From: Gemmatimonadota bacterium
GTDB lineage: Bacteria; Gemmatimonadota; Gemmatimonadetes; Longimicrobiales; Gaopeijiaceae
NCBI GenBank assembly: GCA_041390125.1
Contig: JAWKQN010000022.1
Span: forward strand, 5,451-69,450
DNA length: 64,000 nucleotides
Direction: 5' to 3'
Below are positions 45,000 to 54,220 of the stretch, piece by piece. A program made the translations under genes and the position numbers. Numbering within the stretch: position 1 is the first letter of the stretch; every line of letters begins with the position of its first letter. The notes beneath the pieces are model-generated. The model saw only the letters and a list, made by a program, of their open reading frames with translations, searched no databases and was not told the DNA's origin.

Positions 45000-46040
45000 A
45001 TGCGTACTCCGGCCCGCTCCCTGTCCCTGCTCGCGCTCGTGGCCCTCGGCTGCGGTGCGCCCGAGGGCGACCCGCTCCCCCGCCTCCTCGACTCGCTGGG
45101 AGGCGAGGTGTTCGTGCAGCCCTACCGGCTTCCCAGCGTCCAGATGGCCGACCAGCACGGCCGTCCCTTCGATCTCCGGACCGAAGCGCGGGGCCACATC
45201 ACCTTCCTGTACTTCGGCTACGTCCACTGCCCGGACATCTGCCCCATCACCATGGCGACGCTGGCCCGGGCGCTCGAGCGCCTGGAGCCCGCGGAGCGGG
45301 AGCAGGTGCGCACCGTCTTCGTGGGCATGGACCCACCGCGCGACACGCCGGAGGTGCTGGCGCCCTGGCTGGCCAACCTGGACCCGAGCTTCGTGGGGCT
45401 GAGCCCCACGTTCGAGGAGCTGGACGCCATCCTCGCGCAGCTCGGTTTCCGCCGCCCCCCGCAGGAGTACCCGGAGGAGGGGCCCTACGAGGTCGCGCAC
45501 CCGGGCCTGCTGTTCGTCTTCACGCCCGACCGCCTGGGACGCTACGGCTACCCCCCCGACGCGCTCGATGCCGACGTGATCGCCACCGGCGTCCGCGCCC
45601 TGCTCAACCTGGAGTGGCGCTCCCGGACCGGTGTGGACGTGCAGGGCGCGGCCGCAGCCGATCCGCTCGGGCAGGCCCAGGTGTCCGTGTACGCCACGCT
45701 GGTCAACGGCGGCACCGTGGCGGATACGCTACTCGGGCTCTCGGCCCCTGGAGCCCGGGCGGGCAGCCTGCACGAGATGGTGCACGAGGGGGGTGTGATG
45801 CGCATGCAGGCCGTGCCCTCCCTGGTGATCCCGGCAGGGGGCCGGCTCACGCTCGCGCCGGGGGCGCTCCACGGCATGCTCGAAGGCGTGTCCGCACCCC
45901 CGATCGCAGGCGACACGCTGGACGTCTCCTTCCGACTCGCGCGGGCGGGAGAGGTGGTGGTGCGCGTGCCGGTCCTGCACCCGGCCGATGTCGCGCGCGG
46001 TCGATCGGAAGACGGGCAGGGCCCGCACGGCGGGCACTAG
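45000..46040 (+). CDS. Sco1/SenC-PCu(A)C copper chaperone fusion lipoprotein
   Basis: 346 residues. Lipobox ALGC at Cys18. Residues about 40-205 form a Sco1/SenC thioredoxin-like domain with copper/redox motif Cys77-x3-Cys81 (HCPDIC) and a downstream VAHPG His. Residues about 215-335 form a PCu(A)C domain with an exact H-x10-M-x21-H-x-M motif (HEM...MRM...HGM). In most bacteria these are separate periplasmic proteins that together deliver copper to the CuA centre of cytochrome c oxidase subunit II. Their fusion here lets one lipoprotein hold both steps. The oxidase genes lie 14 kb to the right. Confidence 0.92.
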   Translation: MRTPARSLSLLALVALGCGAPEGDPLPRLLDSLGGEVFVQPYRLPSVQMADQHGRPFDLRTEARGHITFLYFGYVHCPDICPITMATLARALERLEPAEREQVRTVFVGMDPPRDTPEVLAPWLANLDPSFVGLSPTFEELDAILAQLGFRRPPQEYPEEGPYEVAHPGLLFVFTPDRLGRYGYPPDALDADVIATGVRALLNLEWRSRTGVDVQGAAAADPLGQAQVSVYATLVNGGTVADTLLGLSAPGARAGSLHEMVHEGGVMRMQAVPSLVIPAGGRLTLAPGALHGMLEGVSAPPIAGDTLDVSFRLARAGEVVVRVPVLHPADVARGRSEDGQGPHGGH

Positions 46041-46108
46041 CCGGTCACTGCAGAAGCACCCCGCGTCGGCAGCGCCGTCGCCCCGGAGCGCCGAGGCGTC
46101 CGCCCATC

Positions 46109-46873
46109 TCACATCACAGGCGCCTGGAAGAACTCCGCGACGAAGTCGTCCGCGGGACGCGCCGCCAGCTCGGCCACGGTCCCCGCCTGTGCCACCCGCC
46201 CGTCGAGGAGCACCACGACGGGACCGCCGAGGGCCACGACATCGCGCAGGTCGTGCGTGACCACGAGCGCCGGCCGGGCCCGGGCGGCCAGGTAGTCCGC
46301 CAGGAAGCGCCGCGTCTCCCGGCGCGAGCGCGCGTCGAGCGCGGAGAGCGGCTCGTCCAGCAGCAGCGCGTCGGGCGCGGTCGCCAGCGCACGCGCGAGC
46401 GCGACCCGCTGGCGCTCCCCTCCCGACAGCGTCGCCGGTGCCCGCTCCGCGAGGTGGGCCGCGTCGAGCTCCGCGAGCACGGCGCGCGCGCGGATCCGCC
46501 GCTCGGAGCGCGCGAGGCCGTGCAGACCGAACGCGACGTTGTCCAACGCCGACAGGTGGGGGAACAGGGCGTAGCCCTGCGGGACGTAGCCGAGGCGACG
46601 CCGCTCGGGCGGCAGATCGATGCCGGCGGCGGAGTCGAACAGCGGATGCCCACCGACCCGCACGTGCCCCGACACGGGGATGCGGGCGCCGGAGAGGATC
46701 CGGAGCAGGGTCGTCTTCCCCGCGCCGTTGGGGCCGACCAGCGCCGTGGGCGCCGACCCCAGCACCATCTCCACGTCCAGCGTCAGCGAACCGATCCGGC
46801 CGTGCAGCCGAAGATCCCAGCCCGGCCCGGAGGGTCCCTCCACGCCGTCCGCACCGGGGTCACGCGTGCTCAC
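46109..46873 (-). CDS. modC: molybdate-type ABC transporter ATPase (ModC-like, no TOBE domain)
   Basis: 254 residues; GTG start fixed by a GTGA overlap with the permease gene. All ATPase motifs are present: Walker A GPNGAGKTT, Q-loop VPQGYALFP, signature LSGGERQ, Walker B LLLDEPLSALD, and H-switch VTHD. The protein ends about 15 residues after the H-switch region, so the C-terminal TOBE/Mop ligand-sensing domain of typical ModC is absent. It powers import through the adjacent permease. Confidence 0.88.
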   Translation of the reverse strand: MSTRDPGADGVEGPSGPGWDLRLHGRIGSLTLDVEMVLGSAPTALVGPNGAGKTTLLRILSGARIPVSGHVRVGGHPLFDSAAGIDLPPERRRLGYVPQGYALFPHLSALDNVAFGLHGLARSERRIRARAVLAELDAAHLAERAPATLSGGERQRVALARALATAPDALLLDEPLSALDARSRRETRRFLADYLAARARPALVVTHDLRDVVALGGPVVVLLDGRVAQAGTVAELAARPADDFVAEFFQAPVM

Positions 46874-47727
46874 GACGCCGCCCCTCCCCCCCGCCCCAAC
46901 CGCCGTGACCACACCCGGATGGACAGCCGCAGCAGCAGGAGCACCCCGACCGCGACGAGGGCCAGCACGACCGCGGTGGCGCGGGCGGCGTCCAGGTCGG
47001 TCTCCAGGGCGGTGTAGATGGCGAGCGGCAGCGTGCGCGTGCGCCCGGGCAGGCTCCCCGCGAACAGCAGCGTGGCGCCGAACTCCCCCACGGCGCGCGC
47101 CCAGCACAGCGCGGCGCCCGACACCAGCCCCGGCAGCGCGGCCGGCACGGCCACACTGCGGAACGCGCGCGCGGGAGAGGCGCCCAGGGTGCGCGCCACC
47201 ATCAGCAGGTCGTCGTCCACCTCGCGGAAGGCCGCAGCCGCGGACTGCACGTAGAACGGCGCGGCCACCACCACCTGGGCGAGCACCACCGCGGCCGTGG
47301 TGAAGGGGATCTGCACGCCGGCGGCGGAGAGCGCGGGCCCGAAGAGGCCGCCCCGCCCGAAGGCGTCGAGCAGCGCCACACCCAGCACCGCAGGCGGCAG
47401 CACGATGGGCAGCTCGACCCACGGCTCCAGCAGGCGCCGCGCGCGCGACGACGAACGGGCCAGCCACCACGCCAGCGGCGTGCCGGTCACGAGCACCACC
47501 GTGAGGCTGAAGAGGGTGGTGCGCAGGGACAGGAGCAGGGCCGCGCCCAGCGCCGGATCGCGCAAGCCGGCGCCGAGCGCGGCCGGTGAGCCCGCCAGCA
47601 CGAGCGCCACCACGGGCAGGATCAGACACCCGAGCAGGGCGACCGCGAGGAGATGCGCGACCGGACCGCCCGAGCCGCCGATCCTGCCGAACCGGACGTC
47701 GCGGGGCGTGCGCGGGCTCGCGCTCAC
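46870..47727 (-). CDS. modB: molybdate-type ABC transporter permease
   Basis: 285 residues, about six membrane helices. The EAA loop is at about 185-210 (ARTLGASPARAFRSVAVPAALPG), and ARAVGEFGATLLFAG is the signature of ModB/CysT-type permeases. GTG start with a GTGA overlap with modA; its stop overlaps the ATPase gene likewise. Substrate could be molybdate or tungstate. Confidence 0.9.
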   Translation of the reverse strand: MSASPRTPRDVRFGRIGGSGGPVAHLLAVALLGCLILPVVALVLAGSPAALGAGLRDPALGAALLLSLRTTLFSLTVVLVTGTPLAWWLARSSSRARRLLEPWVELPIVLPPAVLGVALLDAFGRGGLFGPALSAAGVQIPFTTAAVVLAQVVVAAPFYVQSAAAAFREVDDDLLMVARTLGASPARAFRSVAVPAALPGLVSGAALCWARAVGEFGATLLFAGSLPGRTRTLPLAIYTALETDLDAARATAVVLALVAVGVLLLLRLSIRVWSRRLGRGGGAAS

Positions 47728-48494
47728 CGGGGCTCGAATCCGTGGGCGGACAGGACGCGCCGGCCCTCGTCGGAGTCCAGCAGCGCGCGGAAGGCGCGGG
47801 CGAGGTCGGGCTGGGCGCTTCCGGTCACCGTCGCGATGCGGTACTCCGCCCGCGGACCCAGCCCCTCGGGCACGGGCACGATGCGCACCGCGCCGGACGC
47901 AGCGGCGTCCGTGGCGTAGACGAAGGCGGCGTCGGCCTCGCCCAGCACCACCTTCGCCAGCACCAGACGCACGTTCGTCTCCTCCGAGACCACCGCCGCG
48001 CGCACGGAGTCGGCGAACGCACGCCCGAAGCGCACCGCCGCGTCCTCCAGGAGCGCGCGCGTGTAGCGCCCCACCGGGACCTCGGCCGTGCCCACGACGA
48101 GCCTCCGCGCCCGCGGCAGCGCCTCGAAGCGCTCGATGCCCGCGGGATTCGCCACGGGCACGACCACGACCAGCCGGTTGCGCGCGAAGGTGCGCGCCTC
48201 GTGGACGAGCCCCGCGGCCGCGAGGGCCTCCATGTGGGCCGGATCCGCGGACGCATAGACATCCGCCGGAGCGCCCTGCTCGATCTGGAGGCGCAGGACC
48301 TGGCTGCCGGCGAAGCTCGGCACGACGTCCACCCCGGGGTGCGCAGCCTCGAAGCGGTGCTCGAGATCGCTGAACGCCTCGGTGAGCGAGGAGGCCGCGA
48401 AGACCACGAGCGTGCGCCGCGGCCCCTCGGCCCCGGGACCGCAGCCGGCTGCCGCCAGCAGCAGCGCCGCCACGAACAGCGCCCGGCCGCTCAC
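47724..48494 (-). CDS. modA: molybdate-type substrate-binding lipoprotein
   Basis: 256 residues. Lipobox AAAGC. The VFAASSLTEAF segment with Ser-Ser for oxyanion binding and GAPADVYASAD are typical of ModA (SBP_bac_11). GTG start in a GTGA overlap with the regulator gene upstream. It binds molybdate or tungstate in the periplasm for the ModB/ModC complex. Confidence 0.9.
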   Translation of the reverse strand: MSGRALFVAALLLAAAGCGPGAEGPRRTLVVFAASSLTEAFSDLEHRFEAAHPGVDVVPSFAGSQVLRLQIEQGAPADVYASADPAHMEALAAAGLVHEARTFARNRLVVVVPVANPAGIERFEALPRARRLVVGTAEVPVGRYTRALLEDAAVRFGRAFADSVRAAVVSEETNVRLVLAKVVLGEADAAFVYATDAAASGAVRIVPVPEGLGPRAEYRIATVTGSAQPDLARAFRALLDSDEGRRVLSAHGFEPR

Positions 48495-49612
48495 CAGGCG
48501 CTCCCCTCCGGCGCCACGAGCACGCTCTCGCCCGTGCGCGCGGACGAGTATCCCTCCAGCGCCTCCAGCTCCCGCCGGAAGGCGCGGTCCGTCAGCACGT
48601 CCAGGAACCGCGCCACCGGCCCTTCCGCGGCCAGCGCGGCGGGGACGGCGAGGTCGAAGCGCTCCTCCAGGAGGGGCACGAAGCCGAGCCCGCGCGCCCG
48701 CGCCACCGCCTCGATGGCGATCCCGGCGTGGGCCGCCCCGGACGCGACCGCCTGCGCCACGTCGGCGTGGCTGCCCGCCGGGACGGACGCGGTCGGCCGG
48801 GCCGCGGTGCCCGTACGGGCGAGGCCCCGCTCGAGCAGATGGGCCGCCCCGGCCCCCGGCTCCCGCACCGCGACACGCACACCGGGTCGGAGCAGATCCG
48901 CGACGGCGTGCAGCCGCTCCGGATTCCCCGGAGGGACGACGAGACCCAGGCGCCACTCGGCCAGCGTCACCAGGCGCAGCGCCCGGCCCGGGAAGCGGGC
49001 CCGCACCAGCGCCGCGTGCTCGGCCCCGGGCTCCGAGGCCAGGTGCACCCCCGCCACGTGCACCAGGTCGTCCTGCAACAGGGCCAGGGCCTGCTCGCTG
49101 TTCGCGGGGATCCACGCCACGCGGGTGTCGGGGTAGCGATCCTGGACCCGGCCCGCCAGTGCGCCCAGCACGGGGGCGCACCCCGCCACCAGGACGGTGG
49201 CCGCAGCCCGTTCCGGATCGATCAGCGGCTCGACGCGGAGCGTGCCGTCCGGCGAGGGCGCGCCCACGGCGAGGCCGTCGGCCGCGCGGGCCCCGTCGGG
49301 CTCGAGCGCGTGGGCCACCCACCGGTCCGCGACGCGGCCGAGGGTCACCCGCCGGGGCTCGGGGGCCAGGCCGGCGGCCAGCCGCGCCACCAGCCCGGCC
49401 GCTCCGGCCAGACGGAAGAGGTCCTCGACCCCGCACCCCAGGACATGGGCCAATCGCAGGGCCACGGCGGTGGACGGCACCTGCCGGCCCGCCTCGATGG
49501 CGCCCAGGGCCTGACGGCTGATCCCGGCCCGCTCGGCCAGGGCCTGTTGCGACAGGCCGCTCGCCTCCCGGTGGCGGCGGACGTCGGCCTGGAGGAGGGG
49601 ATCGTCGGTCAT
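48491..49612 (-). CDS. XRE-type regulator fused to a periplasmic-binding-like domain
   Basis: 373 residues from ATG 49612; a further upstream ATG would add Arg-rich residues only. Residues 1-70 are a Cro/CI-type helix-turn-helix (SGLSQQALAERAGISRQALGAIEAG). Residues about 150-345 match the PBP-like domain found in molybdate-related regulators, with a TVLVAGCAP start and VRVAVREPGAGA. The domain presumably binds the operon's ligand inside the cell. It is the first gene of the modABC-like operon, with a GTGA overlap to modA, and a palindrome covers its predicted promoter, so self-regulation is likely. Confidence 0.88.
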   Translation of the reverse strand: MTDDPLLQADVRRHREASGLSQQALAERAGISRQALGAIEAGRQVPSTAVALRLAHVLGCGVEDLFRLAGAAGLVARLAAGLAPEPRRVTLGRVADRWVAHALEPDGARAADGLAVGAPSPDGTLRVEPLIDPERAAATVLVAGCAPVLGALAGRVQDRYPDTRVAWIPANSEQALALLQDDLVHVAGVHLASEPGAEHAALVRARFPGRALRLVTLAEWRLGLVVPPGNPERLHAVADLLRPGVRVAVREPGAGAAHLLERGLARTGTAARPTASVPAGSHADVAQAVASGAAHAGIAIEAVARARGLGFVPLLEERFDLAVPAALAAEGPVARFLDVLTDRAFRRELEALEGYSSARTGESVLVAPEGSAW

Positions 49613-49672
49613 CGGGCGACGGAGAGGGAGGCGAAGGGCGCGCTCGTCGCGGTCCCGGTGGGGAGGCGCGAA

Positions 49673-49701
49673 CATGTAACCCTGACTTTACATCGAGACA
49701 A
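49673..49701 (-). promoter_or_regulatory. promoter with overlapping palindromic operator of the molybdate operon
   Basis: On the minus strand TTGTCT (49696-49701) and TACATG (49673-49678) are separated by 17 nt, matching -35 and -10 boxes at four of six positions each. A perfect inverted repeat ATGTAA-N8-TTACAT (49674-49693) covers the -10 and most of the spacer, about 62-81 nt before the regulator ATG. A protein bound there would block polymerase. The XRE regulator is the obvious candidate. Confidence 0.6.
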
Positions 49702-49751
49702 GCAGAAGTGACAGCGTCTGCCCAGCGATCGCGCGTGGCGGACAGCGACGT

Positions 49752-51254
49752 TCAGCGCTCCGGGCGCCGTTCCAGCTCCGCGATCACGGCCCGGCGGATG
49801 TCCGCGTGCTCCTCGAGGACCTCCAGACCCTCCGAGCCCGACCGCAGGAACGCGAGACCGCGCTCGCGCCCGGTCAGGAGGAAGTCCGGCAGCACCACCC
49901 GGTACCACCGGTCCTCCGCCAGCGCCGCGCCTCCGACGGTCCATCCCTCGCCGGCGCGCGCCACGCCCACCCCCTGCAGGAAGGCCGGCGTGGCCCGGTT
50001 GCGCTCCCCCTGCTCCAGCGTCCGCCGCAGGACGTCCCCGCGCATCCGCACGCTGAACGTGGTTCCCCCGTAGGGCAGCACGCGGATCACGTCGTATTCG
50101 GTCACCGGCCCGGCGCGCAGGACGTCGTCGAAGCGGATGGACCCGGCATTGTAGAGGGCCACGTCCGCGTCCGGATCCTGGGCGCGCATCGCCTCTCCGA
50201 TCAGCACCGTGAGCGCGGTCGGTCCCGTCCGGACGGACGCCTCCAGGCCGTCGAGGTCCTCCGCCACGCTCGCCACCCGGCGCTCGGGCTCGAAGCCGGC
50301 GACGCGGAAGCCGGCGAACGCGCGCTCCACCCAATCGCCGACCACCCCGGCGGTGGTCGGCTGCTCCGGGATGGCGTCCGTCACCGGCACGTGCTCCACG
50401 GGCCCGGTCCGGCTCCCGCTCCGGCCCACCGCGAAGGGCACCCTCGCCACGGTGACCGCGTTGGCGTCCGCCTTCACCACGGACCGACCGTCCACCTGGA
50501 CGTGCATGGCATGGTGGTCGTGCCCTCCCAGCACCAGCGCGATGCCGGGCACGGCGGCGAGGAGCGCCCGATCCTCGGCCACGGTCTGGTGGGTGAGCGC
50601 CACGACCGCGTCGGCGGAGTCGGCCAGCAGCGCCGCGGCGGCCTCCAGGGTGGACCGGGCCGGGCCCACCCGCACCCAATCCGGCGCCCCGTCCGGGAGG
50701 ACCGCGCCCACGAACGCGATCCGCACGGTGTCGCCCTGCGCGTCCCCGACCGTGCGGACCACCCAGGGCCGGACGCCGGGAAACGGCCGCCCCAGCGAGT
50801 CGGTCACGTTGGCGGCGAGCCACTGGAAGCGGGACTCGGCGAGCCGGGCCCGGAAGGACGTCTCCGGCACGTCGAACTCGTGGTTGCCGAGGACCGCGAG
50901 GTCGAGCCCCACCGCGTTCATCACGGCCACCATCTGGGCCCCGGCCAGCCGCTCCCCGTCCACCCGCGCCGTCCCCATCGCGGAGGGGCTCAGCAGGTCG
51001 CCGCCGAAGGTGGTGACCAGCACCGGCTCCTGGGCCGCCCATCTCTCGCGCAACGTGGCGACCCGGCCCAGGCCTCCCGCGCGTCCTCCTTCGACCGGTG
51101 TGATCTCGTAGACGTCGTTCAGGTGCAGGAAGACGATGTCCACCCGCCCGTCGCGAGGCGCCACGGCAGCGGGCGGCGCCGTGGCGCATCCGGTCGCCAG
51201 CATGGCCAGCCCCGTTCGCAGCAGGCCGGCCCACCCCCCTCGGCTCCGACCCAT
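49752..51254 (-). CDS. 5'-nucleotidase/metallophosphoesterase lipoprotein
   Basis: 500 residues. ATG follows GGAGGAG. Lipobox LATGC. The metallophosphoesterase domain has HLNDVYEI, GGDLLSPS, LGNHEFD, LTHQ and GGHDHH. The first motif carries Val-Tyr where UshA has His-His, as in the LHFNDVYEI subfamily. The C-terminal 5_nucleotid_C domain includes NAGSIRFDD and RVLPYGGT, which bind the nucleotide. It is periplasmic or surface, probably recovering nucleosides and phosphate. It is divergent from a TonB receptor gene. Confidence 0.92.
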   Translation of the reverse strand: MGRSRGGWAGLLRTGLAMLATGCATAPPAAVAPRDGRVDIVFLHLNDVYEITPVEGGRAGGLGRVATLRERWAAQEPVLVTTFGGDLLSPSAMGTARVDGERLAGAQMVAVMNAVGLDLAVLGNHEFDVPETSFRARLAESRFQWLAANVTDSLGRPFPGVRPWVVRTVGDAQGDTVRIAFVGAVLPDGAPDWVRVGPARSTLEAAAALLADSADAVVALTHQTVAEDRALLAAVPGIALVLGGHDHHAMHVQVDGRSVVKADANAVTVARVPFAVGRSGSRTGPVEHVPVTDAIPEQPTTAGVVGDWVERAFAGFRVAGFEPERRVASVAEDLDGLEASVRTGPTALTVLIGEAMRAQDPDADVALYNAGSIRFDDVLRAGPVTEYDVIRVLPYGGTTFSVRMRGDVLRRTLEQGERNRATPAFLQGVGVARAGEGWTVGGAALAEDRWYRVVLPDFLLTGRERGLAFLRSGSEGLEVLEEHADIRRAVIAELERRPER

Positions 51255-51467
51255 CGCTCCTCCGCGTTCCGGTCGTGTGCGGAGGGGAAGGTGCCGTCTC
51301 GCGCTCCGGGGCGCACGCCCCCGGGCGGCGGGGCCCGGGGGTGGGGCGGCGGGCCCGAAGCCGCCCGCGCTCGGGCACCGCCGCGCTCCCTCGGGCCTCC
51401 CTGGCACCCTCCGCGGGGGCCCGTGTATCGTCAGTGCTGCCCGCCGCACCCGCTCCCGGAGGTCCTC

Positions 51468-53510
51468 TTGCTCCGCTCCAGCCCCGTGCTCCTCGCCGCG
51501 GCCCTCGTGTTCGGGCCCACAGTGCTGACGGCCCAGGCCCGGCCCGACAGCACCCGGGCGGACACCACGGTCTACCGTCTGGGGGAGCTGCGCGTGGTCG
51601 CCACGCGCCCGGTCACGACGGTCGGGGGGGCCAGCGCCTACGAGATCGAGATGGATTCCATGTCGCTGGCCGTGGCGCCCACGGTGGAGGACGTGCTGCG
51701 CGAGCTGCCGAGCGTGCACGTGCGCACGAACTCCCGGGGCGAAGCGGAGATCTCGGTCCGGGGCTCGGAGTCCCGGCAGGTGGCGGTGCTGCTGGACGGC
51801 GTCCCGCTCACGCTGAGCTGGGACGCACGCACGGACGTGTCGGTGCTGCCCGCGGGCGCCACACAGGAGATCAGCTTCATCCGCGGCCTCTCCTCCATGC
51901 TCTACGGCCCCAACGTGCTGGGCGGCGTGGTGCAGATGAACGTGGCTCGGGGCAGCCGCTTCCCCACCCGCTCCTCGCTCGAGTTCAGCGCGGGCGTCGA
52001 CGAGGTGGGCGGATACGGCACGTCCGTCCATGGCAGCAAGCCCTTCGAGACGGACGGCGGGCAGTGGCTGTTCCGCGCGGGCGGGGGGCTGCGCGACACA
52101 CCGGGCGCCACCCTCCCGGACGGCGTGAGCGAGCCCGTATCCACGAATGACGCGCTCCGCCTGAACACCGACGTGAACGAGCTGAGCGGCTTCGCCGCGC
52201 TGCGCTTCCAGGGAGACGGGGGCCGTTGGCTCTCCTTCTCCGGTTCCGGCTTCCGCGCCGAGCGTGGCATCGCGGGCGAGCTGGACGCCGAGCAGCCTCG
52301 CTTGTGGCGCTACCCGCACATCGATCGGACCATCATGGCGCTCTCCGGCGGCACGGGTCATCGGGACACGCCGTGGGGCACCGGCGATCTCGAGGCGAGC
52401 GTCGGACTGGACATGGGCAGGACGGAGATCGACTCGTACACGACCCGCGCCTACGACGAGATCGACGGGACCGAGATCGGTGAGGCGCGCACGACGACGC
52501 TGCGCCTCGTCGGGGATCACACGCTCGGTGCCCGCGGTGACCTCAACGCGGCGTTCACGTTCGCGGACATCCACCATGACGCCACGACCGACGGCGATCT
52601 GCTGGAGTACCAGCAGCAGCTGCTGTCGCTCGGAGCCGAGACCGTCTGGCGTCTGCTCGATACGCCGGACGCCACGATCGAGTCCCTGCGCCTGAGCGTG
52701 GGCGGAGCGTACGACCGTGGGACGACGCCGAAGACCGGTGGGCTGCCTTCGCTCGGCACCCTGGACGACTGGGGCGCGCGCGCGGGGCTGTCCGCCGTGG
52801 TCAACGACGGCGGCACCATCGTCCACGTGGGCGCGAGCCGACGGGGTCGCTTCCCCGCGCTGCGCGAGGTCTATTCGGAGTCGCTCAATCGCTTCCAGCC
52901 CAATCCCGACCTGCACCCCGAACGGCTCGTGGCGCTCGAAGGCGGCGTCACCAGCCGGCTGGGCGACGGCGACGTGCAGGTCGTGGGGTTCCACCACCGG
53001 CTGAGCGATGCCATCCGGCGCATCACGCTACCGGGTGGGCTACGGATGCGCGTCAACGCGGATCGCCTGGAGAGCACCGGAGCCGAGCTCCTGCTCAATC
53101 AATCGTTCGGCCGGTTGACGGTGGGCGGGAACGTCACGGTCCAGTCGGTACAGCTCATCGACACGGCCAGCGTCTCCACCGAGCCGGAGAACCTGCCCGA
53201 GGTCGCCGGCAGCATGTTCGCGCGCTTCCCGCTCGCCGCCGGCGTGTCGGCGATGACCGAGGTGCGCTACATGGGCAACCAGTTCTGCCAGCACCCGGAC
53301 ACGGGGGCCGACGTGGAGCTGGACGGGGGCGCCTGGTTCAACGCCGACGTCGGCCGCACCTGGTCGCTCCCGGCGGGCGCGGGCGGCGGTCTGGTCAGCC
53401 GGCTCGAGACCCGCGTCTCGGTCGACAACCTGACCGACACCGCCCTCTACGATCAGTGCGGGCTGCCCCGACCGGGCCGGCTGCTGCGCTTCCAGGTGCG
53501 CCTCTTCTAG
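51468..53510 (+). CDS. TonB-dependent outer-membrane receptor
   Basis: 680 residues. TTG start at 51468 preceded by CGGAGG with a 5-nt gap; no ATG gives a signal peptide. Signal peptide cleaves near LTAQA. TonB-box region LGELRVVATRP; plug about 45-160 with SVRGSESRQVAVLLDGVP and ISFIRGLSSMLYGPNVLGG. The barrel follows and ends in Phe. Two Cys near the C-terminus (QFCQ, DQCG) may form a disulfide. Ligand unknown. It is divergent from the 5'-nucleotidase. Confidence 0.9.
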   Translation: MLRSSPVLLAAALVFGPTVLTAQARPDSTRADTTVYRLGELRVVATRPVTTVGGASAYEIEMDSMSLAVAPTVEDVLRELPSVHVRTNSRGEAEISVRGSESRQVAVLLDGVPLTLSWDARTDVSVLPAGATQEISFIRGLSSMLYGPNVLGGVVQMNVARGSRFPTRSSLEFSAGVDEVGGYGTSVHGSKPFETDGGQWLFRAGGGLRDTPGATLPDGVSEPVSTNDALRLNTDVNELSGFAALRFQGDGGRWLSFSGSGFRAERGIAGELDAEQPRLWRYPHIDRTIMALSGGTGHRDTPWGTGDLEASVGLDMGRTEIDSYTTRAYDEIDGTEIGEARTTTLRLVGDHTLGARGDLNAAFTFADIHHDATTDGDLLEYQQQLLSLGAETVWRLLDTPDATIESLRLSVGGAYDRGTTPKTGGLPSLGTLDDWGARAGLSAVVNDGGTIVHVGASRRGRFPALREVYSESLNRFQPNPDLHPERLVALEGGVTSRLGDGDVQVVGFHHRLSDAIRRITLPGGLRMRVNADRLESTGAELLLNQSFGRLTVGGNVTVQSVQLIDTASVSTEPENLPEVAGSMFARFPLAAGVSAMTEVRYMGNQFCQHPDTGADVELDGGAWFNADVGRTWSLPAGAGGGLVSRLETRVSVDNLTDTALYDQCGLPRPGRLLRFQVRLF

Positions 53511-53683
53511 CACCCTCCGTTGATCGGATCCCCCATGCAGCGATCGAGGCATGCGTGGGGGACGTCCGTCCGCCCGCCGCGTACGCCGCCCCGGTCGCAG
53601 CGTCCGCGCGTGGGATCGTCCCCGCCTCGCCGGGGTCCCCTGCGTCTCCTGCGTGTATCCACTCCCACCGAAGGAACCGTTCG

Positions 53684-54181
53684 ATGATCGCTGAGTCCAT
53701 CCTGCCCGAGTTCGACCACGAGTTCGCCCAGTTGCGCCGCGTCCTGGAGCGGGTGCCCGAAGGCAAGGGGGAGTTCGCACCCCACGAGAAGTCGATGCCG
53801 ATGGCGAGGCTGGCCGGCCACCTGGCCGAGCTGCCGGACTGGACCGGCGTGACCATCCTCACGGACGAGATGGACTTCGCGGTCGCGGACTACACGCCCT
53901 ACATCATGGAATCGCGGGAGGACCTGCTGAAGCGCTTCGACGACAGCCTGGCCAAGGCCCGCGAGGTCCTGGCGAACGCCAGCGACGAGCAACTCATGGG
54001 CACCTGGACCATGCGCCAGGGCGAGCAGGTCTATTTCGCGCTGCCCAAGGTGGCGGTGCTGCGGAGCTTCGTGCTCAACCACATGATCCACCACCGCGCC
54101 CAGCTCGGCGTCTACCTGCGGATGAACGACGTGCCGCTGCCCGGCATGTATGGACCCTCGGCGGACGATCCCGGCATGTGA
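53684..54181 (+). CDS. DinB-family protein
   Basis: 165 residues; AAGGA precedes the ATG by 8 nt. Four-helix-bundle DinB/YfiT fold with metal-binding His in HLAELP (about 45) and in NHMIHHRAQLGVYLR (about 129-143). Many family members bind a divalent metal and act as thiol-dependent transferases, but this one's activity is unknown. It precedes a strong terminator. Confidence 0.9.
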   Translation: MIAESILPEFDHEFAQLRRVLERVPEGKGEFAPHEKSMPMARLAGHLAELPDWTGVTILTDEMDFAVADYTPYIMESREDLLKRFDDSLAKAREVLANASDEQLMGTWTMRQGEQVYFALPKVAVLRSFVLNHMIHHRAQLGVYLRMNDVPLPGMYGPSADDPGM

Positions 54182-54220
54182 GTCCACGGCCGCCCCGCCG
54201 CGGCCCACGGTGCAGGACCT

